Numbered from the stretch's first letter, positions 12,904 to 22,990 are shown. The stretch: 64,000 nucleotides of DNA from Lithobates sylvaticus (GCA_028564925.1 CM053026.1:644761854-644825853); one strand, 5' to 3'. Notes: a model not told the origin generated them from the sequence alone. Numbers and translations: made by a program.

Positions 12904-13170
12904 TTTAAGGCTTTGTTCACATATGTCTGGCCGCAGTTTAAGTGTGCCCTGTGCGGTTTTGTTCACCGGTTCAGGTGCAATTCAGGAGTGAATTTTTACT
13001 TGAAATCGCACCTGAACTGGACTGAAAAACACACAGGACTCTTTTTAAAAATGGTCCATGGCTGCCCTGGACATGTGTGAACTGGCTCCATTGAATTTGA
13101 TTCACATACTTGGCGAATCAGGTGCTGTTCACAATGCATCCAATTCACATTTATGTGAACCAAGCCTTAA
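12904..13170. mobile_element. Family C MITE, TTAA-flanked
   Basis: TTAA-GGCTTTGTTCACATATG at 12904 pairs with TTATGTGAACCAAGCC-TTAA ending 13170. Non-coding, 267 bp. Its right TTAA is also the left TTAA of J3. Confidence 0.75.
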
Positions 13171-13537
13171 AGTGTTTGTAAACCCTTGTTTTTTTTTTTT
13201 TTTTATAAAAATAACAAACAAGTTATACTTACCTGCTTTGCGCAAAACGATTGGGGTCCACCACCAGCGCTCCAGGCTCCTCCTCTTTATTGGGTGCCCC
13301 AACGGAAAGCCGCTTTCCCTGGGGGCACCCATGTGGGCTCGCTCTCAATGGCTCCCACTGCTATCAACCTGTCCAATGAGGAGAGAGACAGCGGCTGGAG
13401 CCGCTGCACTCGTGCGAATCCCTGGAACAAATGGGCTCAGGTAATAAAAATGAGGGTCTGGGGGGAGCTGCAGCACAGAAGGTTTTTCACCTTAATGCAT
13501 TAAGGTGAAAAACCTTGAGGCTTTACAACTACTTTAA
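13167..13537. mobile_element. Family J MITE J3, abuts C
   Basis: TTAA-AGTGTTTGTAAACCC at 13167 and inverted GCTTTACAACTACT-TTAA at 13537. A hairpin near 13479-13514 (GGTTTTTCACCTTAATGCA and its complement) is shared with the other J copies. Confidence 0.78.
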
Positions 13538-13960
13538 TGAACATTGGACTTGGGGATGTTTTCATATCAGCATGTGATATGTACAAACCCCGGATTATGC
13601 GTAGGACATAATTACACAACAAAGTGCTTATTTTGAAGTGATGCTCAGGACTGGATGTTAGGCCAGGACATCCCTAACAAGCAGTAACTGACTGGTGACT
13701 GTCACATCGCCGTGATGAGAAGGCAATCGCAGAATCTCCTCTTTAGCTTATCAAGTGTCACCTATTAAGCAACACATATATTAAAAGCGCCAGAGCAGAG
13801 AATAACTCTGTGGTTTATATTTACGCTCCATGTAAAAATAAAAATTCCATCACTACCGGATGTAACCGGTTGCTCTGTCATTTGAAAAGACATACAGATG
13901 TGCTTAGAAGAGAGCTCTCGGCAAAAAATGACATTGAGCAATAAATACACTAGAAGATAA
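13538..13960. other. Low-repeat stretch
   Basis: No repeat ends or gene recognised. The sequence is of mixed composition and could be ordinary single-copy spacer. Confidence 0.45.
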
Positions 13961-13971
13961 AAAGCTTTATA

Positions 13972-14333
13972 CCGTATATACTCGAGTATAAGCCGACCCG
14001 AATTTAAGCAGAGGCACCTAATTTTACCACAAAAAAATGGGAAAACGTATTGACTCGAGTATAAGCCTAGGATGGGAATTGCAGCAGCTACTGGGTAAAC
14101 AATGCCCATCTGCAGCCTCACCGTGCCCACCTGTATTATCAGTGCCCATCTGCAGCCTCACTGTGCCTATCTTCAGCCTCACTGTGCCCATTTGCAGCCT
14201 CACTGTGCCCATTTTCAGCTTTACTGTGCCCACCTGTATCATCAGTGCCCATCTGCAGCCTCACTATGCCCATCTGCAGCCTCACTATGCCCATCTGCAG
14301 CCTCACTATGCCCATCTGCAGCCTCACTTGGTG
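13972..14333. mobile_element. Family Q element Q1, right-truncated
   Basis: Begins TA-CCGTATATACTCGAGTATAA, the same end as the complete copy at 60844-61600. The right end is lost at the junction with a P fragment. TA flanks suggest a Tc1/mariner-type MITE. About two thirds is the 21-bp array. Confidence 0.75.
14101..14332. repeat. 21-bp minisatellite in Q1
   Basis: About ten units of TGCCCATCTGCAGCCTCACTA with variants. The other Q copy has only two to three units of the same word, in opposite orientation, at 61400-61460. Confidence 0.9.
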
Positions 14334-14393
14334 CAGCTGTGTATGGTAGCCAATCAGATTCAATTTCAGCTTGTTCAATTAATCTTTAATACA
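14334..14393. mobile_element. Fragment of family P
   Basis: GTAGCCAATCAGATTCAA and AGCTTGTTCAATTAA match the interior of the P copies at 37605 and 55766. Both outer ends are missing. The following 16 bp are the left direct repeat of the fold-back insertion. Confidence 0.5.
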
Positions 14394-14925
14394 TGTATAT
14401 GGGAGGAATGGACCAGAGGGATTATAGCAGTGCCAAATAAAGGTTTGTCGACAATTCAATGCATTTTTCAATGAACTTTTTATTTAGAAAAATATTAAAA
14501 AGGATTTTTAGAACATTTCTTTGTTTGTTTATACATATATTTGTGCTCAAGGCCCCCAATTCAATTGAGTAGTCAATAACATAAATAAACATAGCTGTAC
14601 TTAATTGGATATATGGTTGTATTGAATCAAATTTAGCCAATATGTACTAATATGTATATGTCTGTTGTAAATTTATTATTGACTACTCAATTGAATTGGG
14701 GGCCTTGAGCACAAATATATGTATAAACAAACAAAGAAATGTTCTAAAAATCCTTTTTAATATTTTTCTAAATAAAAAGTTTATTGAAAAATGCATTGAA
14801 TTGTCGACAAACCTTTATTTGGCACTGCTATAATCCCTCTGGTCCATTCCTCCCATATTATGCATACTACTATATAGGGATGAGGTGCTGTATAACGTTT
14901 TGGACCCTCTCAACCATTCTCGCAC
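14394..14925. mobile_element. Fold-back insertion with 16-bp direct repeats
   Basis: Two 183-bp arms (14397-14579 and 14676-14858) are inverted copies differing at one base by eye. They are separated by 96 bp and followed by a 67-bp tail. The whole is bounded by exact direct repeats ATTAATCTTTAATACA (14378-14393 and 14926-14941), the size expected of a LINE-type target duplication. No reading frame or poly-A tail is seen. Class unknown. Confidence 0.8.
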
Positions 14926-15555
14926 ATTAATCTTTAATACAATTATACAATTGCATGGAAATTTGGCGTTTTATATTGTAGGCATGCAATTCTTATGAAT
15001 AACTCACTTAAATCTGTCCAAACCAGAGTCTAGTAGACATCCCGGGTATGATAAAGTTTGAAACACAAAATCATAAATTATAATATAATAAAAATATATA
15101 TAAAAATGATTCAATAATGTAATCAAATCAAAAACACTAAAATTTGCTCAGTTGCAGAATAGTCGCTGTCATTAAATTTAGTGTTTGATGATGAATTGTG
15201 ATTCTAATTTATTATCAGTGTTTTCTAGCTGGTCTAAAACCACGTTTGGATTACTGGGTCCGTTCCATTATATGAATCCACAAAAATGTTTTTCCTTTTT
15301 TATATTCTGTTCGATGCTGCAGTAAATGTATGATGTATTATCAGGCTTCGGCCAGTGTAACTCGCTCGCCATCTGAACGTTGCGCTGTTTCCGGCCTCAA
15401 AATCCGGATATGACGTTGGGGTTCTCGTGGTTTCTTTTATGACTAATGTGGAGCGCAGTTCTCATTGCGCATGTGCTGTGGTTTGAGCGTAAACCGGAAC
15501 TAGCACAGTGCGCGCCGCTTTCATGACGCGCACGCCGGTGGAACGCACACCATAT

Positions 15556-15651
15556 TGCGCATGCGCGGTATGATTTTGTGACGCGCTGCGCATGCGCACT
15601 GCGCTCTCTGCGCGTGGTACGTCATGATGTATGACGCACGGCGCATGCGCC
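15556..15651. promoter_or_regulatory. Cluster of NRF1-like CpG palindromes
   Basis: Three sites fit or nearly fit the NRF1 consensus YGCGCAYGCGCR: TGCGCATGCGCG (15556-15567), TGCGCATGCGCA (15587-15598) and GGCGCATGCGCC (15640-15651). TACGTCAT and ATGACGCA, CREB/ATF-like half sites, face each other at 15618-15637. The block keeps its CpGs in a window where CpG is generally decayed. A promoter role is inference. Confidence 0.5.
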
Positions 15652-15822
15652 GTGCGTTTTCTTTGTTTTTCTTTGTCTCATTATGCTCCCGAACGTCCTG
15701 TTCGGTTCCAGCATTGCCCCATACGTAAGGCAGCAGCATAAACACAGCTGTTTGGCCTTTTTAATTAAACCAGACTGCCCTATCACTGGACAGTTTGTTC
15801 AGAACATTCACCATATATACCA

Positions 15823-15902
15823 GCGTACTTTTAGCATCGGCCATGCCTCTGATGATATCCACCATTGGATGAAACATGTCAGGCTGGCCGATGCAAGTAC
15901 GC
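15823..15902 (+). ncRNA. Candidate type I hammerhead ribozyme
   Basis: The catalytic core is visible in order: CTGATGA at 15849-15855; stem II ATCCA/TGGAT (15857-15861 and 15866-15870) with loop CCAT; GAAAC at 15871-15875; a minimal stem III around AT; and the GTC cleavage triplet at 15878-15880. Stem I pairs GCCT/AGGC, GCATCGGCCA/TGGCCGATGC and GCGTACTT/AAGTACGC: 22 base pairs interrupted only by a one-base and a three-base bulge. ACATGT in stem III is self-complementary, as in minimal hammerheads that act as dimers. One departure is an extra U (15856) between the core and stem II, which could lower activity. Confidence 0.72.
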
Positions 15903-16972
15903 GGATTTTATTTCATGCATGCCCTGTTATCAACCTATTTGATGTAAGTAGATTTTTTTAAATAAATTTGAGTTGACCATACGGGTTTCACTATTGGCTG
16001 TTTCCTTTCCTTCATTTTGTGGGAGATCCCTCTAGTATACCTCTATCCATCCTGTGAATCCTGCTCCATTCGTTGAGGGATTTCGTTCATGTGTGATATC
16101 GTATCCATCTCCAACACTATATGATAACATCATTTATATAGCACTGGGCTCTGGATTCCGTTCATGTGGAAAATCGCATCAACCTCTGGCATTATATGAT
16201 AACATCACTCATATACCACCGGGTTCTGGTAAGCAGATCAGGAGCACATTTTTGGATTGTTCACTATTCGTTTGTTTATCCACATGGAACATTTTGCTTC
16301 ACATAGAAATCACCGTCACTTTGTTTGAATGAACATCTCTTGATGGACTATTATATGTTTGGTTATTTCCCAAATTTCTTCACCCACTGCGCCACACTTT
16401 AGATTTTATGTTTTACTAGTTTGCTTATCAACAAACCGTGTTGGCTGCCACTTTTTTTATTTTACTTCTAAAATAGCGCAGATATTTGGTTCCACCTTGC
16501 TTTTTTAAAACCACTTTTGACATAAAGGGACACTTTTTGGTTGCTATGGACCATCTCCAGTTTCCAGGCAGAAAAAAATCTTTTTATTATATAAAATGAC
16601 ATGCGGGGCACTGGGCAGACCACTAGGGACAAAGGGGATGTGTGTTTTTTTGTATACAGTACTGTAATCTGTAAGACTACAGTACTGTATGTGTGTTGTG
16701 TTTTTTAACTTTTTTGAATTTGACGCCGATCTCCGCTCCCGTGCGTCGTAACGTCGCAGGGAATGGAGATCAGCGGCACTCGGGCACTGTGTGAATCGAG
16801 CGAGCGGACGGCTCGCACACACATCGGGGAGACATCACAGGATCCAGGGGACAAGGTAAGTAACTTCCCCCCTGTATCCTGCAATGCGAGCCCGAGTCTG
16901 GCTCGGGGTTACCGCTTTTGGTACAGAAATCTCAACCCAAGCCAGACTCGGGAATACCGCCAGGGGGGTTAA

Positions 16973-17628
16973 TTTTATTTTTCCTTGTCACTGAGATAGG
17001 ACATGAGGGTAAATCTCTCCAAAAATGCAAAGTGTTTAAATATGCCTTTTTTTAGTATAAGGGGAGGGGTTAGAATTTCTGTCAGTTTTTTTTTTTTTAC
17101 TGTTTGTGTCCCTCAACGGGCATACTTTCTCACTTTCTGTTCAAATGACACCCAATATACCAGGGTGTCACAATGACAAGATGTGGGGGAAAACCCATTC
17201 AATTATTATTTTCCAATATCTGACAAGCAGGTATTAATCTTTTCTCCTCTGCCCCCTGTCCCTCCACACTCCTTATAGACAGTTACATACTGTATTGTCT
17301 CTATACAATGGTAGTCAGTGGAGAAGTACCCTTTTACATTGCTGCTAAATAAAGGGGGTGATTCGTGAGGAAGGGCAACCTTACTTTGGTGACCAGTGGG
17401 AAGAATGTCACCTTTCAGACTGCTAAAAGATCATTGGTGTCAGTGATGACTTGCCCAAGAGAGGGAGGACAGGCTATATTGGTCCTATGCTGCTGGCACT
17501 ACCACGTGATATTGGCACTGCAACTATTTCAGCACTGTCAGGTGAGAGATCCACCGTTTCTAGCAGCTCAAGGAACCTTAACAATCTTTAGTGAAACTTT
17601 AGGGCTCCTTGGTGGACACAGGGGGGTT
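16973..17628. other. Unassigned stretch
   Basis: No gene or paired ends seen; a T-run lies near 17087-17098. Confidence 0.45.
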
Positions 17629-17938
17629 ATTTACAAAAGGCAAATCCACTTTGCACTACAAGTGCAAACTACAAGTGCAAAGTGCACTTGAAATTGCAGT
17701 CGCTGTAGATCCGAGGGGGGACATGCAAGGAAAATAATAAACAACATTTTAGCTTGCACATGATTGGATGATAAAATAAGCAGAGCTTCCCCTCATTTCA
17801 GATCTACCCCTCAGATTTACAGCGACTGCACTTCCAGGTGCACTTTCAGTGCAATTTCAAGTGCACTTTGCACTTGTAGTTTGCACTTGTAGTGCAAAGT
17901 GGATTTGCCTTTCGTAAATAACCCCCTGTCTGCTAAAT
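17629..17938. mobile_element. Family M palindromic MITE M1
   Basis: Ends ACAGGGGGGTTATTTAC and, inverted, GTAAATAACCCCCTGT. The interior repeats AAGTGCAC/GTGCACTT words and folds over most of its length. Relatives: two copies in the fold-back at 19507, and looser ones at 43409 and 60055. Confidence 0.8.
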
Positions 17939-18250
17939 CTATATAATATGCTTAATAATTACCCATTATACCCAACATCCAGCTGCCAGACGCTAGCAGG
18001 TGAGAGATGGTTGGCCGTAACATAACTTTAGGAAAGAGATTCGGAGGAGTTTGAGAAGGTACTTAACACATGCCAATTTCCTGCAGTAAGGGATTTGTTC
18101 AGACCTCTTCCAAAAATCAGTATATTGCCTGCTGACATTCCATCTGATTTCTAACTAGGTGGCATTTTACAAGCGACGAAAGAGGAAAAATAAATAGTAA
18201 AGAGAATTTGGTAATTATCATGGACTTCTATTATAAAATTCATATTATTA
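17939..18250. other. Unassigned stretch
   Basis: No gene or repeat end recognised. Confidence 0.4.
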
Positions 18251-18258
18251 TCCTAATC

Positions 18259-18581
18259 CAGTGGTCTCCAAACTGTGGCCCGGGGGCTAGATGTGGCCCT
18301 TTGCTTGCCTTTATCTGGCCCCTGGGGCACTATTCCACCAACTAGCACCAATGACAGGACACCATTCCTTGCACTGACACCATCAAGAGCACTATTCTTC
18401 CCATTGATACCAAAAATGGGTCCATCTTCCCCCATTAAAAGCAATGATAGGGCACTGTTTATGCCCACTGATGCCAGGATGTTTTCTACTCCCACTGGCC
18501 TAAGTACAGCGCCCCCCCCCCCACCCCAAAGCCTCAAGGACTGTAAACTGGTCCTTTACCTAGAATGTTTGGAGACCCCTG
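18259..18581. mobile_element. Non-autonomous hAT
   Basis: Ends CAGTGGTCTCCAAACTG and, inverted, CAGGGGTCTCCAAACAT. Target copies TCCTAATC (18251-18258) and TTCTAATC (18582-18589) agree at seven of eight bases. The interior holds degenerate CACCAATGACAGG/CACTGA repeats. Confidence 0.9.
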
Positions 18582-18656
18582 TTCTAATCTATTACAGGAT
18601 CCATCACCAAGAAGAGGAAAAACCTGCAACTTCATAGATGCTCCCTGGCTGTCGTG

Positions 18657-19181
18657 GGAAGTGTTACTAAACCCAGGACCCTGCATTCACTATATCTGGT
18701 CTCCCACACTACACAGAACATGGAAATGCAATTATTTTAGTAAATATAAATGGCTAAATATCTTTTCTCATCAGCAGTATATAGCAGTCTTGTGACTTCT
18801 ATCAGTGTCTGGGTGAGCACTGGTTGAAGCTTATAGGAGACGTTTTCATTCTGCTCTGACTCTCCTATGAGGCTGCAGGACCCCTGACCCTCTGTCTGGA
18901 CAGTGCTGATTGGCCCTGTGCCGATCACATGCACCCTCCCAAGAAAAATAAAACTTTATAGCAATACACGACAAACTGAGCATGTGCAGAGTGCCCCCAA
19001 GGCTCTGTTATATCAGGAGATGGATTGGAGACTGTGGAAGAAGGGGAGGATCAGAGAAGACAGGATCAAACAGCCTTTTTACATGCAGAATTAACCCCTT
19101 AGGTTCCACCGTGAGTATAACAAGCATGCTTCACTGCATATACAGACTGATTTTACTGTTGGGGGTTTAGTAACACTTTAA
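18657..19181. mobile_element. Family U MITE
   Basis: The left end AGTGTTACTAAACCC (18660 on) pairs with GGGTTTAGTAACACT-TTAA (ending 19181). The left TTAA has decayed. Its right TTAA (19178-19181) is directly followed by AGTATAACTAAAGCC, the end of a further K-like element. Confidence 0.65.
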
Positions 19182-19506
19182 GTATAACTAAAGCCAAAAC
19201 TTTCTTCTCATTGGATAGAGTATAAAATGGTTAAACCTGGTGTTTTTTTTTGTTTTGTTTTGTTTTTGTTTTTTTTGCTATCTGTGTTCTATTGGGGATG
19301 TTTCCTTTCACTTATTGTCCTGTAGACCCAACCATGAATCAGAGCAAATGCCCTTAGAAATGGAACAAGTGTTCTCATTAGAAGATTCTCCCTTTATTGC
19401 TGTTGAGAAAGTAACGCTCATGTCGAGCCTTGAAGCACTTCTAGAAAAATGCTTCAAAACGCTCAGGTGTGAACCAGGGCTAATAGGCTTACAGACAGCA
19501 GTGAAA
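19178..19506. other. K-like MITE end and MITE fragment
   Basis: TTAA-GTATAACTAAAGCCAAAAC at 19178 resembles the K/U ends, but no right partner is found. AGGTGTGAACCAGGGCT near 19465 resembles a D-type end. Both are fragments. Confidence 0.4.
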
Positions 19507-20795
19507 ACCTAGAAAATTGTTCTATGTATGGGACTTTATAGGCACCATGAGACAGAATTATGTTACAATTCAAAAAAATGTTTATCGTACAATGGTATAA
19601 ACGACAAGTGCCCTTGAAATTGCACTGAAAGTGCACTTGGAAGTGCAGTCGCTGTAGATCCGAGGGGGACATGCAAGGAAATAAAACAGCATTTTAGCTT
19701 GCACATGATTGGATAATAAAATCAGCAGAGCTTCCACTCATTTCAGATCTACCCAGGGGCGGACTGACCATTCGGCCACTCGGGCACTGCCTGAGGGCCC
19801 TGGGCCACTAGGGGGCCCCATCAGGGTTGCCAGCCTTAGTAAAACCAGGGACAGTATGTAAAAATCTGTGTTTTTTTTTTACATCTGTCTCTGAAATGTT
19901 TCTTACCGACATCCATTTGGTCTAAAAATCCTAAGATTATAGCTACCCTACCTCTCCAGTACCTTCTCAGCCAATAGAAACATGTCTGTGTATACTGTGT
20001 GATTGTATACTGTGTGATTGTATACTGTGCGTGTGTATACTGTGTGGCCCCATAATCTCTGATTGCCTGGGGGCCCCATAATCTCCTATTGCCCGGAGGC
20101 CCCATAAGTTGTCAGTCCGCCCCTGGATCTACTCCTTAGATTTAGAGCGACTGCACTTCCAAATGCAATTTCAGTGCAATTTCAAGTGCACTTTGCACTT
20201 GTAGTTTGCACTTGTAGTGCAAAGTGGATTTGCCTTTCGTAAATAACCCCCTATGTTAAAACGCATACAAAAGTTTTATATCCATGAGCATGGAAATTCC
20301 TGTAACAAAGTATTGTTTCCTATAATACTTTGTTACATGAATTTCAATACGCATGGATATAAAACTTTTGTATGCGTTTTAGCATAGGGGGTTATTTTTT
20401 GAGTTTTAACAGTTGGGTTGATTTACTAAAGGCAAATCCACTCTGCACTACAAATGCACTGCAAGTGCACTTGAAAGTGCAGTCGCTGTAGATCGCTGCA
20501 GATCTGAGGGGAAGCTCTGAAATTAGGGGAAGCTCTGCTGATTTTATCATCCAATCATGTGCAAGCAAAAATGCTGTTTTTTTTATTTTCCTTGCATGTC
20601 CCCCTCAGATCTACAGCGATTTCACTTAAAGTGCACTTTCAGTGCACTTGTAGTGCAAAGTGGATTTGCCTTTCGTAAATAACCCCCATAGTGTCTAGTT
20701 TTTCTACCATTGCACAATAAACTTTTTTTGCATTTGAACATAATTCAGTCTCATGGTGCCTATAAAGTCCCATCCATGGTACAATTTTCTCTGTT
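19507..20795. repeat. 1.3-kb fold-back made of paired M elements
   Basis: Outer arms at about 19507-19600 and 20694-20795 are inverted copies (for example GGACTTTATAGGCACCATGA and its complement). Inside each lies a family M element (19597-20252 and about 20385-20690). At the centre two ~65-bp arms (20250-20313 and 20320-20390) form a hairpin. The left arm is lengthened by a hAT at 19754-20125. Confidence 0.8.
19754..20125. mobile_element. Non-autonomous hAT inside the fold-back
   Basis: Ends CAGGGGCGGACTGACCATT and, inverted, CAGGGGCGGACTGACAACT. Target copies GATCTACC (19746-19753) and GATCTACT (20126-20133) match at seven of eight. The end resembles a word near 9462-9478 in the hAT at 8565. 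Confidence 0.92.
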
Positions 20796-21033
20796 ATTCC
20801 ATTTGGGGATTTGGCACCATCTAGGTGGCATTGAGATTCACTGACACAATCTATTAGCAGTTTCTATCTTCTGACTGCTCTAAAAAAAAAAGTTTTTTAT
20901 ACACTTTACCTGGGCAGCTTAGAAACCTATTGCAATTCCCCTTCTACTATTGTTCTATACCCTATGAAGTGCCTTCAAACATTAGGAGAGCCCAGTCCAA
21001 TGATACATGCACATCCCATCTTCCTCTAATATC

Positions 21034-21443
21034 TAATGCCCCGTGCATACGGTCGGAAAATCCAACCACAAAATACGTCGGATTTTTTCCGACGGACTTT
21101 GTCACAGGGTCGGACAAAGTTATCAGAAAATCCGATCATTCTGAACGTGAAGACATTCGTCCGTTACGACGGGACTACGTTCACATTAGTAGCCAATAGC
21201 TTTGGTCTCGTAATTTGATCTGAGCATGCATGGCACTTTGTCCGTCGGAATTCTCGACACACGATCGGAAAAAGTCCGATAGGATTTTGTTGTCGGAAAA
21301 TTTAAGATCCTGCCGTCAAATTTTTTCCGTTGAAAATTCCGACGGAAAGAGTCAGATGGAGCCCACACACGGGCAGATTTTCCGACAACATGGTCCGATC
21401 GGACATTTTCCGTCGGAATTTCCGACCGTGTGTACGGGGCATA
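21034..21443. mobile_element. Family A MITE A4
   Basis: TAA-TGCCCCGTGCATACGG at the left and CGTGTGTACGGGGCA-TAA at the right, with TAA directly repeated at both borders. The interior is rich in GTCGGA/TCCGAC words. Confidence 0.85.
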
Positions 21444-21625
21444 AAGGGAAGTTTAAAACTGAGAAGAGGATCTGATTTTACTCCAATATTTACCATAACA
21501 GCAAATAAAAAAAAAATACAAACAAGTTGTATACAAGTTGGATACATTTTAGTAAATTTAGACATTAAAAAAGGATTATTTACAAAATAAAAGTATCTGC
21601 AACAAGTGAAACATTTTGAAGGGCC

Positions 21626-21958
21626 TTAAAGCTGAACTAAGGTTACAATTAAAAAAAAAAGTTGCAAACATGCAAAGGCTGTTTATTGCAGAAGACACAG
21701 TACATGCATGCAATGTCTCTTCTACAATAATATAAACATACCTGCCTGTTTGCATGCGCAGCTCGGTTTACATTTCTGGCACAGTGCCAGTGTGTCAGAA
21801 TGAATGACTCCCATACATGTGCAGAAGTGATTTCATCTTGTATCTTCCAATCCAAACGGCTGAAGACCAGCACCCGGAAGAAGCCGGGGAGAAGATGCTG
21901 GCGCCAGCAAGGGACCGTTGGAACAGAGGTAAGTATTTTTTACTTTAGTTTCACTTAA
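21626..21958. mobile_element. Family R MITE, TTAA-flanked
   Basis: TTAA-AGCTGAACTAAGG at 21626 pairs with CTTTAGTTTCAC-TTAA ending 21958. Non-coding. It shares its right TTAA with element S. Confidence 0.7.
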
Positions 21959-22134
21959 AGGGTCACAAAACACTATACAATCTGATTGTACAATCTTCTT
22001 TAGTTCTACCATCCACTTTGCAGTGCAAGGGCCTGCCTGATTTCATACAGATTCAATGGATTGTTTAGGCTTGTCTTTTTGGTAAATCTACAGGAGATTG
22101 TACAATCAGACTGTATAGTGTATGGCCATCTTAA
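21955..22134. mobile_element. Family S short palindromic MITE
   Basis: Between TTAA at 21955-21958 and TTAA at 22131-22134 lie inverted arms ACACTATACAATCTGATTGT and its counterpart at 22095-22120. The 180-bp unit can fold almost completely. Confidence 0.65.
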
Positions 22135-22309
22135 AGGGCAACAACACAGACCTGTAGCGGCTTGATAAAACGGTACATATTAAGAAGGAGGTGCAATAAA
22201 AGTGAGGAAAAAATACTACTACTATTACTACAAAGATCTGTATAGATACAAAGATAAAATACTACTATTCATATATTCCAATTATGTTCATTTACAAACC
22301 AATGTATGG

Positions 22310-22680
22310 TGACAGTGCGCAGTGCATGTATGAGAAAATATCGGTGCATATAGGTGCATATATGGCGAAACTGTGCAGTGCTGTGCAGTGACTATATGGT
22401 GACACTGTGCAGTGCTGTGCAGTGCTGTGCAGTGCATATATAGTGACACTGTGCAGTGCTGTGCAGTGCTGTGCAGTGCATATATAGTGACACTGTGCAG
22501 TGCTGTGCAGTGCATATATGGTGACACTGTGCAGTGCTGTGCAGTGCATATATAGTGACACTGTGCAGTGCATATATAGAGACACTGTGCAGTGCATATA
22601 TGGTGACACTGTGCAGTGCTGTGCAGTGCCTATATGGTGACACTGTGCAGTGCATATATGGTGACAGTGAGTACACTTCT
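22310..22680. repeat. Composite minisatellite (TGTGCAGTGC / ATATATGGTGACAC)
   Basis: A higher-order array in which one to three copies of the 10-bp word TGTGCAGTGC alternate with ATATA(T/G)(A/G)GTGACAC. Frames on the minus strand encode repeats such as YMHCTALHS and are artefacts. Confidence 0.92.
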
Positions 22681-22814
22681 GAGCACAGATCACTCCATAT
22701 GTGAGAAGGAACTCCTTCCCTGCAGACACACCTTCCAAATAAGTTTCACCCTTTCCAGACCAGCAAAGCTGCAGCCCCTACTGGGAGCTGATATAGAAGG
22801 ATGGGGGTACTCAC

Positions 22815-22990
22815 AGTTTTGGGGGGTCTCCTGCAGGCTCTGGGCTCTCTCCCTGTAGGAATCCTCTCTATCTGGATCTGGCAGCAGAAATGCAGAGCTC
22901 AGTGTGCAGCTTGGTCGGGTGTCGGGTGTCTTTCTTGACAGGCAGCATGGAAAGAAAGGGGTGGTGGGGAGGGAGGTGCACTGACAGACA
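22815..22990 (-). other. Weak candidate 5' exon of a host gene
   Basis: On the minus strand a non-repetitive, GC-moderate segment ends in ACT|GTGAGTAC (donor GTGAGT at 22814-22809). Upstream is an inverted CCAAT box (ATTGG near 23004). A short frame starts MLPVKKDTRHP but stops after 26 codons, so the exon would be largely untranslated. Chance cannot be excluded. Confidence 0.22.

Larger units (their letters stand above)
15244..16506 (+). mobile_element. Hammerhead-bearing insertion in G1
   Basis: The insertion is flanked by the exact 8-bp repeat AAAACCAC (15236-15243 and 16507-16514). The other G copy has the uninterrupted site CTAAAAGCACTTTTGA. In order it holds an AT-rich leader, a CpG-rich block (about 15350-15660) with NRF1-like palindromes, the ribozyme at 15823-15902, an AATAAA-like A/T stretch near 15958, two direct ~73-bp repeats (16079-16151 and 16152-16226), and a 3' end rich in T (CTTGCTTTTTT). 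No long protein frame or terminal inverted repeat is visible. Penelope-like elements and animal retrozymes are the known carriers of type I hammerheads; which of these it derives from is open. Confidence 0.7.
14942..16972. mobile_element. Family G element G1, split by an insertion
   Basis: The interior (GCATGGAAATTTGGCG and onward) matches the copy at 23589-24408. The right end is ATACCGCCAGGGGGG-TTAA at 16972. The left end is missing at the junction near 14942. A 1.26-kb insertion occupies 15244-16506. The shared direct words around the insertion and the uninterrupted equivalent near 23970-23990 prove the nesting. Confidence 0.8.

Noticed and set aside
19968-19990. GAAACATGTC resembling the 3' half of a hammerhead
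   Set aside because: No CTGANGA box or stem II upstream and no stem I pairing.
22310-22680. Regularly spaced repeats suggestive of a CRISPR-like array
   Set aside because: No unique spacers of constant length; it is a vertebrate minisatellite.
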